From Bifidobacterium sp. WK041_4_12 (GTDB lineage: Bacteria; Actinomycetota; Actinomycetes; Actinomycetales; Bifidobacteriaceae), in NCBI RefSeq assembly GCF_041080795.1, contig NZ_CP129674.1:620001-684000 (forward strand): a stretch of DNA of 64,000 nucleotides, given 5' to 3'. The notes under the pieces were generated by a model. It saw nothing but the letters and a program-made list of their open reading frames with translations, was not told the DNA's origin and did not search any database. Each line of letters opens with the position of its first letter. Position 1 is the stretch's first letter. The position numbers and the translations under genes are program-made. Shown piece after piece: positions 16,302-24,119 of the stretch.

Positions 16302-17297
16302 GTGCTTATTGCACAGCGTCCGACACTGAATGAAGAAGTAGTCAATGCTCAGCGTTCCCGCTTCACCATAGAGCCACTTGAGCCAGGATTCGGCTATACG
16401 CTGGGTAATTCCCTGCGCCGTACTCTCCTGAGCTCGATCCCTGGTGCCGCGGTTACATCCGTAAGAATCTCTGGTGCCCTGCATGAGTTCACCACTCTAC
16501 CAGGCGTTGAAGAGGACGTTACTGAGATCATGCTGAACATCAAGGGCATCGTTCTCACCAGTGAGTATGACGAGCCAGTCGTTATGTATCTGCGAAAGAG
16601 CGGCAAGGGCGAGGCGAAGGCAGGAGACATCACACCACCAGCGGGCGTTGTGATTGCCAATCCTGACCTGCACATCGCGAACCTTGCTGAGGATGGTGAA
16701 CTTGAAATTGAGTTCACCGTCGAGCGCGGCCGTGGATATGTTCCAGCGCAGATGAACAAGCAGGACAATGATGAAATCGGACGCATTCCGGTCGATTCCA
16801 TCTATTCCCCTGTTCTCAAGGTCACCTACAAGGTCGAGGCAACTCGTGTCGAGCAGCGCACCGATTTTGACCGCTTGATTCTTGATGTTGAGACAAAGCC
16901 GGCCATTTCGCCACGCGATGCCGTCGCTTCTGCAGGATCGACGCTGGTTGAGCTCTTCGGACTCTGCCGTGAGTTGAACACTCAGGCTGAAGGTGTCGAG
17001 GTCGGCCCAGCTCCTGTGGTTGAGGAAACCAACCCAGAGATGGCTGTTCCGATTGAGGATCTCAATCTGACGCAACGTTCATACAACTGCCTGAAGCGTG
17101 AAGGCATTCATACTATAGGTGAGCTTGTATCACATACAGAGCAGGATTTGCTCGATATTCGCAATTTCGGTATGAAGTCAATAGACGAAGTCAAAGAGAA
17201 GCTGCAGACCATGGGTCTGTCTTTGAAGGCATCGCCACTTGGTTTCGATACCAGCAACCTCGAAGGCGGCACTTTCTTCTCGCCTGAAGATGAGTAG
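16302..17297 (+). CDS. rpoA: RNA polymerase alpha subunit
   Basis: The alpha dimer nucleates RNA polymerase assembly and contacts UP elements and activators. The 331-residue product has the N-terminal assembly domain (FTIEPLEPGFGYTLGNSLRRTLLSSIPGAAVTSVRI) and the C-terminal DNA-binding domain (IEDLNLTQRSYNCLKREGIHTIGELV ... DIRNFGMKSIDEVKEKL), followed by an acidic tail. GTG start at 16302, preceded by GAAAGGA. Confidence 0.98.
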   Translation: MLIAQRPTLNEEVVNAQRSRFTIEPLEPGFGYTLGNSLRRTLLSSIPGAAVTSVRISGALHEFTTLPGVEEDVTEIMLNIKGIVLTSEYDEPVVMYLRKSGKGEAKAGDITPPAGVVIANPDLHIANLAEDGELEIEFTVERGRGYVPAQMNKQDNDEIGRIPVDSIYSPVLKVTYKVEATRVEQRTDFDRLILDVETKPAISPRDAVASAGSTLVELFGLCRELNTQAEGVEVGPAPVVEETNPEMAVPIEDLNLTQRSYNCLKREGIHTIGELVSHTEQDLLDIRNFGMKSIDEVKEKLQTMGLSLKASPLGFDTSNLEGGTFFSPEDE

Positions 17298-17303
17298 CTT
17301 TCG

Positions 17304-17325
17304 GTCGGGAGTTCAATCTCCCGAC
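17304..17325 (+). terminator. hairpin after rpoA
   Basis: GTCGGGAG and CTCCCGAC form a perfect 8-bp stem with a TTCAAT loop directly after the rpoA stop. There is no T-tract, so it is more likely an attenuator or RNA-processing site than a full terminator before rplQ. Confidence 0.45.
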
Positions 17326-17442
17326 TGTGACTGCTGTTTTCGACGGTGAGATTGAGTAGTAAGCCGTTGTTGTTTAATCGTTTCGCTTTCGGATGTTAGG
17401 GCTGATGCCCACCTGGATGCGGAGCATATAAGGAGAATTCAC

Positions 17443-18108
17443 ATGCCAAGACCAAAGCAAGGGCCACGTCTGGCTTCAAGCCCAGCACATGAGCGCCTGA
17501 TGCTCGCCAATATGTCGACGAGCCTGTTCATGCACGGCCGTATTACCACCACACTGCAGAAGGCCAAGCGTCTTCGCCCTGTGGCTGAGCGCCTGATCAC
17601 CTTCGCCAAGCGCGGGGATCTTCATTCACGCCGTCGCGTGATGCGCGTCATTCGCAACAAGTCCATCGTGCACCTTCTGTTCACTCAGATTGCTGAGCAG
17701 ATGGAACAGCGCGAAGGTGGCTACACCCGTATCGTGCGCATTCCTGCACGCCACGGAGACAATGCGCCTCAGGCTGTTATCGAGCTCGTAACCGAGCCGG
17801 TTTCCGCCAAGCAGGCCACTGTCAAGGAAGCGGAAGCTGCTACCAAGGTGGCAGCCAAGGACGAAGCGGCCGAAGTTGCCGATGCAACCGAAGCAGCAAT
17901 CGTCGAAGGTGCAGCGGATGATGCAGTCAACGAGGCAGTAGATGCCAACGAAACTGACACCGATGTTGCCGAAGCTGACAAGGCAGCCGTCGATCTCGAA
18001 AAGGATGCCAAGGCAGCCGACGAGACCGCCGATGAAGCTGAAGAGGATGCAGACGAGGCAGAAGACGCTGCGAAGGCTGATTCGGCCGACGCAAAGTCAA
18101 AGAAGTAG
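17443..18108 (+). CDS. rplQ: 50S ribosomal protein L17 with long acidic C-terminal tail
   Basis: bL17 lies near the exit tunnel. Residues 1 to about 125 are a standard L17 (PRPKQGPRLASSPAHERLMLANMSTSLFMHGRITTTLQKAKRLRPVAERLITFAKRGDLHSRRRVMRVI). The remaining ~95 residues are an Ala/Glu/Asp-rich low-complexity tail ending KSKK, which makes 221 residues against 127 in E. coli. Bifidobacterial L17 often carries an extension, but this one is long. Last gene of the alpha group. Confidence 0.95.
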   Translation: MPRPKQGPRLASSPAHERLMLANMSTSLFMHGRITTTLQKAKRLRPVAERLITFAKRGDLHSRRRVMRVIRNKSIVHLLFTQIAEQMEQREGGYTRIVRIPARHGDNAPQAVIELVTEPVSAKQATVKEAEAATKVAAKDEAAEVADATEAAIVEGAADDAVNEAVDANETDTDVAEADKAAVDLEKDAKAADETADEAEEDADEAEDAAKADSADAKSKK

Positions 18109-18166
18109 TCAATAGCTCAATCACTATGATTGTCGAGTAAGTCGGTAAGCGACTCATTCGCAGCAA

Positions 18167-18205
18167 CAGTGGGGGTGACACCAAAAAATGGTGTCACCCC
18201 CACTG
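18167..18205 (+). terminator. strong hairpin after rplQ
   Basis: CAGTGGGGGTGACACCA and TGGTGTCACCCCCACTG form a perfect 17-bp stem around AAAAA. The sequence after it (CGTTGTG) is not T-rich, but stem strength and position at the end of the ribosomal cluster make termination likely. Confidence 0.7.
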
Positions 18206-18367
18206 CGTTGTGTGGCAGCAAATATGATAATCGCGAGCTTCATGTTTCCATGTCTACTCATGTCATCGGTACATGGGTTAAATTCTCGATTTTCTCGTTT
18301 GAAGACAATCAACATTAAGCATTATTTTAAAATTCGAGGTCTCAGTGGTCTTTACAGGTTGGGATTA

Positions 18368-18480
18368 CGAGTTTTGTTGCCTTTTTCAAGTAACAAGCGA
18401 AATCTTCCCCAGATTCCAAGGATTCTTCATTGCAAAATGGCCGTTAAATCTCTTTATACTTGAAAAAGGCAACAAAACTC
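18368..18480. repeat. inverted-repeat element, copy 3
   Basis: Arms CGAGTTTTGTTGCCTTTTTCAAGTA and TACTTGAAAAAGGCAACAAAACTC are perfect complements. It lies 8 bp beyond the stop codon of the minus-strand Vsr/DUF559-like gene, on the rplQ side. Copy 4 lies beyond the other end of that gene. Confidence 0.85.
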
Positions 18481-18488
18481 AACGCTGC

Positions 18489-19325
18489 TCAACGAAGCTG
18501 GGCTTTTTTCGACGCGATAACTGCTTGTAGGGTATCAACGAACCGTTGCCAGGCGGAATCGTTCATCATGTCCTCAGCAGTAACGGTGATTACATTCCAG
18601 TTCAAGCCTTGAAGCGCAGATATTTTTCGACTGTCTCGTATTAATGCTTCCTTCGTTGTATGGAATTCTTGACCTTGATATTCAATGGCGATTTTAAGTT
18701 CTGGATACGCCAGATCAGCGAACCACAGTTCTTGAGTAACTGGATGCTGAATTCTATAGTTCACTTCAGGACAGGGAAGATGGCTTTTCACCATGTTCAT
18801 CCTCCATCGACTCTCCATCAATGAGTCTGTGCCTTCTCGACAGTGTTTAAGAGCCTTCTTTCCCAATGCTTTGCCCTTGAATCGCGTCGGCCCGCAGATT
18901 GCAGCTTCAAGATCGGCCAAATTGAGATCGCGATAGTGCGCATTTCTGCTGATTATTGTGTCCAGCAAAGCAACAGCTTCGATTTCATCAAGGTCTCTTA
19001 GAGCTTGAAGAATCGCAGTAACTGGATCAACGTAAAGAATCGATTCTTCGGGCATCACGATGACGGAGGTGGTGAATGGCTGTGTCCAATACAGGAATGT
19101 GACATTTCGCAATCGAGTCCTTTTCCCCTGCTGTGCAGTGCAGACCTGTAGTGATGTACTGTCTGCTCGCTTCGTTCTCAATTCAGGAAAGCTCATGAGA
19201 CGAAGCGCGGAAAAGCCTGCGAAAGTGACTGTATTTCGTGACCGACGTACCACGTCGATATAGTCGTCGATGTTGAGTGGCGGGTTCGAGAAGTGGGGGA
19301 ATGCTGATGCAATAGTTGTTTTCAT
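18489..19325 (-). CDS. Vsr/DUF559-like endonuclease-domain protein
   Basis: A 278-residue protein with no close functional assignment. The C-terminal third resembles the Vsr/DUF559 type of restriction-endonuclease fold: WFADLAYPELKIAIEYQGQEFHTTKEALIRDSRKISALQGLNWNVITVT contains the D...E-x-QG core with a following His and a later beta-strand, as in very-short-patch repair nucleases. The N-terminal half is unassigned. The role (defence, repair or mobile-element function) cannot be read from sequence. No clear ribosome-binding site precedes ATG 19325, so the start is uncertain or the mRNA leaderless. It interrupts the usual rplQ-truA neighbourhood and is bracketed by inverted-repeat copies 3 and 4. 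Confidence 0.75.
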   Translation of the reverse strand: MKTTIASAFPHFSNPPLNIDDYIDVVRRSRNTVTFAGFSALRLMSFPELRTKRADSTSLQVCTAQQGKRTRLRNVTFLYWTQPFTTSVIVMPEESILYVDPVTAILQALRDLDEIEAVALLDTIISRNAHYRDLNLADLEAAICGPTRFKGKALGKKALKHCREGTDSLMESRWRMNMVKSHLPCPEVNYRIQHPVTQELWFADLAYPELKIAIEYQGQEFHTTKEALIRDSRKISALQGLNWNVITVTAEDMMNDSAWQRFVDTLQAVIASKKAQLR

Positions 19326-19437
19326 GCAACGATGCTAAATAAACCCGCTGGTGAAGGCACCTGGGAGAAAGAATGTGGAAAAATGTGGCGAAAATCAAGA
19401 TGTTGATCTAATCGGACGGAAGTACAGCAACTGAATG

Positions 19438-19542
19438 CGAGTTTTGTTGCCTTTTTCAGGTATATCAGCTGATTTTCTGTGTAATTGTCCCACCAGAAAG
19501 CCCAAAAATGGCAGTTATACTCAGAAAAGGCAACAAAACTCG
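19438..19542. repeat. inverted-repeat element, copy 4
   Basis: Left arm CGAGTTTTGTTGCCTTTTTC and right arm GAAAAGGCAACAAAACTCG, about 65 bp between. It sits in the divergent gap between the Vsr/DUF559-like gene and truA, a position where a terminator would not be expected. Confidence 0.85.
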
Positions 19543-19590
19543 AATCTGGTTGGATGATGAGTGCAACAATATGAGAAAATGTGTGGCGTG

Positions 19591-20526
19591 ATGCGAATTC
19601 GGATGGATATTGCCTATGACGGGACAGAATTTCATGGATGGGCGAAGCAGCCCGGCTTGAGAACAGTTCAAGGAGAGTTGGAAAAGTCCCTCGATATCTT
19701 GTTGTCACGCAAAAATCTCGACGTTGAACAGGGACTTGAACATATTCACGTGACCGTAGCAGGAAGAACCGATACAGGAGTGCATGCAGCGCATCAGGTC
19801 ACACATTTCGATGTTGATGAACAACAACTCGAACACTGCGTCGGCTATTTGAGTCTCGATGGCATTGCCGCACTCGCACATAGACTCCGCCACATTCTTC
19901 CCAGCGACATCGTTGTGCTGAGTCTTTCCAAGGCTCCTCAAGGTTTCGATGCACGATTCTCCGCACTCGAGAGAACCTACATCTATCGCATTTTCGACGA
20001 CTTGTGCCCCGCGGATCCGAGACTTCGAAACTGCGTGCTTACTGTCCGCGGGTTGCTTGATGTCGAGGCAATGAACCTTGCCGCTCAGCAGACGATAGGT
20101 CTGCACGACTTCGGCTCATTCGCAACTGCCAATCCTGGCGGGACGACGATTAGAAAGGTCAAGGCGGCCGAGTGGAAAAGAGTATCTTCAGCACACGAAG
20201 ACAACAATCGAGCGATAAAAAGTGAACCGAACATGCCTGATGACGGAAGCTTTCTCACTCTTCCAGGAATGATAATGTTCACCATTATTGCGGATGCCTT
20301 CGCACACAATATGGTTCGTTCCTTGGTGAATGCCTGTGTGAACGTGGGTCTCGGCAAGCGAGATGATCGATGGTTCGTCAAGAAAATCGACACGCCGCTA
20401 CGCGAAGGTTCGACAGGCCCGATTGATCCGCGCGGATTGACGCTTGAACAAGTGCATTACCCGCCGGATGCTGAGCTGGCGATCAGAGCCAACACAATCA
20501 GGGCGAAGCGCAGTTTGGACGATTGA
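19591..20526 (+). CDS. truA: tRNA pseudouridine(38-40) synthase
   Basis: TruA isomerises uridines 38-40 in tRNA anticodon arms. The product from ATG 19591 (311 residues) begins MRIRMDIAYDGTEFHGWAKQPGLRTVQGELE and contains the catalytic Asp in VAGRTDTGVHAAHQV, then LSKAPQGFDARFSALERTYIYRI, HDFGSFA and HNMVRSLV. An upstream in-frame start at 19561 is possible, but its added residues are not conserved-looking and no good ribosome-binding site distinguishes them. The middle is slightly expanded (residues ~180-220). Confidence 0.93.
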   Translation: MRIRMDIAYDGTEFHGWAKQPGLRTVQGELEKSLDILLSRKNLDVEQGLEHIHVTVAGRTDTGVHAAHQVTHFDVDEQQLEHCVGYLSLDGIAALAHRLRHILPSDIVVLSLSKAPQGFDARFSALERTYIYRIFDDLCPADPRLRNCVLTVRGLLDVEAMNLAAQQTIGLHDFGSFATANPGGTTIRKVKAAEWKRVSSAHEDNNRAIKSEPNMPDDGSFLTLPGMIMFTIIADAFAHNMVRSLVNACVNVGLGKRDDRWFVKKIDTPLREGSTGPIDPRGLTLEQVHYPPDAELAIRANTIRAKRSLDD

Positions 20527-20748
20527 ATTGCGCCGTTGTGGAAGCATTCCGTCAGAGGGATAGTGCAAACAATAAATCGATACATTGTGCTGCTGTCAGA
20601 TGGAAACGTACTGCTTTGGAAGCACAATATTCTGAGGAACTTTCGCAGAATGTGGTGTGTGGTCTGCTCATTGTGGCATAATGGCAAAGTTGCTTTGTTA
20701 GCTAAGCTGTGCGTTGTGTTACGGTAGCTGCGTCGCAATGAAGTGCAT

Positions 20749-20833
20749 GGTTGAATGTCCGAGCGGTCTAAGGAGCACGCCTCGAAAGCGTGTGAGGTGA
20801 AAACCTCCGAGAGTTCGAATCTCTCTTCAACCG
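20749..20833 (+). tRNA. tRNA-Ser(CGA)
   Basis: A cloverleaf folds with acceptor arms GGTTGAA/TTCAACC, anticodon stem CACGC/GCGTG with loop CTCGAAA (anticodon CGA, reading UCG), a long variable arm (GAGGT...ACCTC) typical of tRNA-Ser, and T arm GAGAG-TTCGAAT-CTCTC. CCA is not encoded. Its 3' end is the attachment site of the downstream integrative element. Confidence 0.95.
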
Positions 20834-20879
20834 CTCTCAAGGGTTTTGAGCTTCGGCTCAAAGCCCTTTTTTCATGCCG
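20820..20879 (+). repeat. attL direct repeat (tRNA 3' end plus terminator)
   Basis: These 60 bp, from the T-arm end of tRNA-Ser through its terminator, recur exactly at 28810-28869; similarity continues about 30 bp further with three mismatches. This is the direct repeat expected from integrase-mediated insertion into a tRNA 3' end. Confidence 0.92.
20841..20872 (+). terminator. terminator of tRNA-Ser(CGA)
   Basis: GGGTTTTGAGC and GCTCAAAGCCC form a stem around a TTCG-type loop, followed by TTTTTT. It is part of the duplicated att sequence, so an identical copy ends the element at 28831-28862. Confidence 0.9.
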
Positions 20880-21007
20880 GAAGCCCAATTTTTTCAAGGG
20901 CTGAGCGGCTTTTCTGCGCTTCTTGGTCTTTTCCGTTTCATGCCTTGAAAACCCTTTAAAAGGTGTAGGATGGGTGTGAAACAAGGTGTATGAAATTGGT
21001 CATTCAG

Positions 21008-21021
21008 CCTTGTTTACCACC
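21008..21021. repeat. left copy of terminal inverted 14-mer (candidate integrase arm site)
   Basis: CCTTGTTTACCACC is the exact reverse complement of GGTGGTAAACAAGG at 28729-28742 near the right end. Inverted short sites just inside both att repeats are what arm-type binding sites of tyrosine integrases look like; this role is inferred. Confidence 0.5.
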
Positions 21022-21075
21022 CCTGAACCACCTTGAGGTGTGCAGGCGAAGCGAATGAGGCAGGGAGGCGTTGCC

Positions 21076-22572
21076 GTGGCGAGGAAATCAAAGCGCAGGG
21101 CGTTTGGGTCGGTCATCACCAGAACCAACGCACATGGCAAACCGTATTATGAGGCTCGCTATTCACCACCCGTCGATGCCTATGCCCGATATGCGAAGCT
21201 CCCCGAACGGATATCGAAACTCTTTGACGACCGGACGCAGGCAGAAGCATGGCTCGCATCCGAAAAGCGCCTCATCGATCTCGAACAGTGGGAACCCCCA
21301 GCGGAGCGGAAAGCCAAGAAGCTGCAAAAACAGCAACAGGCGATGCCGTTCAGGGAATATGCGGCACAGTGGATGGAGATGAAGCGCAAGCCGGACGGGA
21401 CACCCCTGGCACAGACGACCATCGACAAGAAATGGGAGCATCTCAACAACAATTTGATTCCGTTCTTCGGTGACATGCCGCTCAATCAGATAACCCCCCG
21501 CGCAGTCCAGGAATGGGGCGACCGCTTCGATGCGTCCAGGCCTCACGCCAAGTTCAACGCCTACGCCATCCTCAAGCAGATGATGAACGATGCCGCCACC
21601 ACGCCCGTCAACGACATCGGGGAGACGCTGATCGCCATTTCCCCGTGCTTGATGCGCCTCTCCAAGCCCGGCAAGCAGCACAAGACCGCCATCATCAGCA
21701 CCGAACAGCTCAGGCAGGTCGCCAACCTCATGCCCGAACGGTTTCGCTTCGCGATCTGGCTCGGAGGCTGCTACGGACTGCGCATAGGCGAAGTGCTCGC
21801 CCTGAGACGCAAGGACATCGACATCACGAACAAGGTCATCCACATTCGCGGGTCAGTGAAAACCGTTGTCAACAAGGATGGCGAAGGCACGCATGTGGAG
21901 CTGGGAACCACCAAGACCAAAGGCAGCGAACGAACGGTTGACATGTTCCCGGCGCTCGCGGAAATGACCGCAGAGCATCTCAGACGTTACACAGGCAGGG
22001 GAGCCGAAGGATTGCTGTTTCCCGCTCCTCACAGCGACAGCCCCATGCGCCCGAACAGTCTGACGGAAACATTCATCAGGGCGAGATTGCGGGTGCCTGG
22101 CCTGGAGAAGGCGCGTTTTCACGATCTGCGGCACAATGCGCTGTCCAGGCTCAGCGAGCACGGAGCGTCTAGGGCACTGATAATGCAGGCCGGTGGGCAT
22201 GTCACCGACATTTACAGCAAATATCAGGATGTGACAAGCGCCACACACAAGCGTCAGGTTCTCGGCACCGTCGATGCAGAACTCAGCCAATCCATCGCCG
22301 TGCCCTCGGCTGCGGCGGGAAGCGCGAGCGCCCAGCCCACCCAGTCCGAGGCCGCTTCTTCCACAGGTGTGGCAGATGTCTCGGATGTCCATGTCAAGGA
22401 CGATGCGGATGCGGATGGACTGCGGGAGATGGCAGTCGTATTGGACGCGATGGCGTTGGGCGAGCGGGTGGCGGTGCTGCGCGAACTGGATGCAGCGCGG
22501 CGCGCGCAGGTTGTGCGGCTGCTGACTACGCGCGTGAAAACGATGGTCGAACTACTGAAGAATGAGGTGTAA
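21076..22572 (+). CDS. int: tyrosine site-specific integrase
   Basis: Catalyses integration and excision of the element at tRNA-Ser. The 498-residue product (from GTG 21076) has an N-terminal AP2-like/arm-binding region, a SAM-like core-binding domain (FREYAAQWMEMKRKPDG ... ITPRAVQEWGDRF) and a catalytic domain with the Arg in GCYGLRIGEVLALRRKDID, His-x-x-Arg in FHDLRHNALSRL, His in QAGGHVTDIYSKYQDV and the Tyr in that last motif. About 90 residues of Ala/Asp-rich linker and helix follow the Tyr, an unusual tail. GTG 21076 was preferred over 21040 because GGGAGG lies at 21063-21068. Adjacent to the tRNA as is typical. Confidence 0.93.
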   Translation: MARKSKRRAFGSVITRTNAHGKPYYEARYSPPVDAYARYAKLPERISKLFDDRTQAEAWLASEKRLIDLEQWEPPAERKAKKLQKQQQAMPFREYAAQWMEMKRKPDGTPLAQTTIDKKWEHLNNNLIPFFGDMPLNQITPRAVQEWGDRFDASRPHAKFNAYAILKQMMNDAATTPVNDIGETLIAISPCLMRLSKPGKQHKTAIISTEQLRQVANLMPERFRFAIWLGGCYGLRIGEVLALRRKDIDITNKVIHIRGSVKTVVNKDGEGTHVELGTTKTKGSERTVDMFPALAEMTAEHLRRYTGRGAEGLLFPAPHSDSPMRPNSLTETFIRARLRVPGLEKARFHDLRHNALSRLSEHGASRALIMQAGGHVTDIYSKYQDVTSATHKRQVLGTVDAELSQSIAVPSAAAGSASAQPTQSEAASSTGVADVSDVHVKDDADADGLREMAVVLDAMALGERVAVLRELDAARRAQVVRLLTTRVKTMVELLKNEV

Positions 22573-22574
22573 TC

Positions 22575-23372
22575 ATGGTTGTTTTGACGGACAGGCATCG
22601 AGCCGTGCTGAAAAAGCTGATAAGCAGCGGACTTCAGGCTGACATGGAGTTGTGGGAGTACTTACTTGCCGTGCAGTGCTACAACCTGGGCGTGTGGGAT
22701 TTTGATATTGAAAATCCAGACATTCGTGAATTGCGTGCATACAGGCGTGGTTTATACGACGGCGTTTGGAACATCAGGATTACGTTGGAGACTTTGGCGG
22801 ATGCCGGTGAAGAAAGCCGCATGCGACAGGCCTTTGCCAACATATGCAGTGGCTTCAAGGAGAGATTCGATCATGTGGTGGAGATTCGTCTGCACATGAA
22901 GGCAGAGAACTCCCCTCTTGTGTTCTGCGCCGATTCCCCCCATATGTTCGAGCATGACGCAATGAGGAACCTTGCGGAGGAGCATCGCCGGGATGCGCTG
23001 CGTTCTGAAGGCAACCGCATAGCCAAGCTGCTCATAAAGGCCATCAGGACAGCGCCCACCGATACCAGCCTCATCAAGGACGAAAACGATTGGGACGACA
23101 TCTATTACCCGATGGTCGCGGTCTACGAGCTTGCGCGAATGGCCTATGTCAATTGGAAGTACCACGCTGCGCTGCGTGCAGGAAAAATACAGGCTAATGA
23201 CCGGCAAGCTTACAGGGACATGTGGGTACAGACCGGCTCAATCCTTGAGCCCATCAGTACGGAGCTGATTGGCAACAATGATCTGTTGGGCAGGTCGCCG
23301 TATACCATGGCCGACGCTCTGGACGCGGTTGTAGTCGCTTACAGCCGAGGCGTGCGACCTCTATCCGAATGA
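22575..23372 (+). CDS. hypothetical protein, element-encoded
   Basis: A 265-residue soluble-looking protein starting two bases after the integrase stop, so translationally coupled to it. No motif or family is recognised. The sequence is rich in charged and aromatic residues, predicted largely helical by inspection, with no signal peptide, membrane segment or Cys motif. Its coupling to int suggests a role in element maintenance or in host interaction, but nothing in the sequence proves one. Confidence 0.75.
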   Translation: MVVLTDRHRAVLKKLISSGLQADMELWEYLLAVQCYNLGVWDFDIENPDIRELRAYRRGLYDGVWNIRITLETLADAGEESRMRQAFANICSGFKERFDHVVEIRLHMKAENSPLVFCADSPHMFEHDAMRNLAEEHRRDALRSEGNRIAKLLIKAIRTAPTDTSLIKDENDWDDIYYPMVAVYELARMAYVNWKYHAALRAGKIQANDRQAYRDMWVQTGSILEPISTELIGNNDLLGRSPYTMADALDAVVVAYSRGVRPLSE

Positions 23373-23613
23373 TCGTTTGTTAGTGTCCGAGCCATACACC
23401 ATGCTTAAGTATCAACAAGCTGTTTGAAGTAGGTTCACTCATTGACACGGGTGGAAAGAGCAGAAACCGAGCTGCGCGTTACTCGGTCAGAACCAGAGCT
23501 GTGGCTGGTGCATGTCAAAGCGCATTCCCCAGGTTCAAACACATTCGCGCTCCCGTGCCCAGGGTGTGAACCATCCGAATGCAGGGGACGACCATTCATA
23601 AGGAATAACGAAC

Positions 23614-23805
23614 ATGCATATCGCAACAATCAACCGACCATTATCGGTGTCAGTGCCTGAAGCCCAGCGGCTTCTAGGATTCAAAGACCCGAAAATAATT
23701 TACCGTCTCGTTCGAGAAGGCAAGCTGCGCGCCCGCAAGACCGGGCGAGTCTGGATAGTGTCATACGCGAGCCTCGTGGCCTATGCCGAAGGCGAGGACG
23801 AATAG
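23614..23805 (+). CDS. excisionase-like helix-turn-helix protein
   Basis: A 63-residue protein with the MerR/excisionase-type winged HTH pattern: LSVSVPEAQRLLGFKDPKIIYRLVREGKLRARKTGRVWIVSYASLVAYAEG. Small proteins of this kind (HTH_17) act as recombination directionality factors or as promoter regulators in integrative elements. AAGGAA precedes the ATG. Three bases before the next gene. A ~240-bp gap upstream has room for a promoter. Confidence 0.85.
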   Translation: MHIATINRPLSVSVPEAQRLLGFKDPKIIYRLVREGKLRARKTGRVWIVSYASLVAYAEGEDE

Positions 23806-23807
23806 CC

Positions 23808-24119
23808 ATGAGCGCAAAAAAAGACCCCCTCAAGCTGGGACTCAGGGGGGTTGCGAAGCATAATCATTATAGCTTTGCAGCCCCGACTTTCATGCCCCCG
23901 CTGCCATTCCTCGAAATGGACATGCAAGCCTCTCGCGCTCGCGTAAACCTGACCAACCGGCGCGACTTCGAACACGTCAGGGTCGAGGAACTACAGCGTC
24001 AGCATACGATGCGCACATTGCGCATGTTCGCGAGCGCTATGGGTCAGCCACGCATACGCACCCAGCGCGAGCTATTCAGCCTCACGGCGCGCTTCCACAG
24101 AATGGGGGTGGCGGCATGA
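23808..24119 (+). CDS. hypothetical protein, small basic
   Basis: A 103-residue protein rich in Arg and aromatic residues (NLTNRRDFEHVRVEELQRQHTMRTLRMFASAMGQPRIRTQRELFSLTARFHRMG). Not recognised. The ATGA overlap with the following ATPase gene and the tight spacing after the HTH gene show that it belongs to one operon, probably with a replication or regulation role. Confidence 0.7.
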   Translation: MSAKKDPLKLGLRGVAKHNHYSFAAPTFMPPLPFLEMDMQASRARVNLTNRRDFEHVRVEELQRQHTMRTLRMFASAMGQPRIRTQRELFSLTARFHRMGVAA

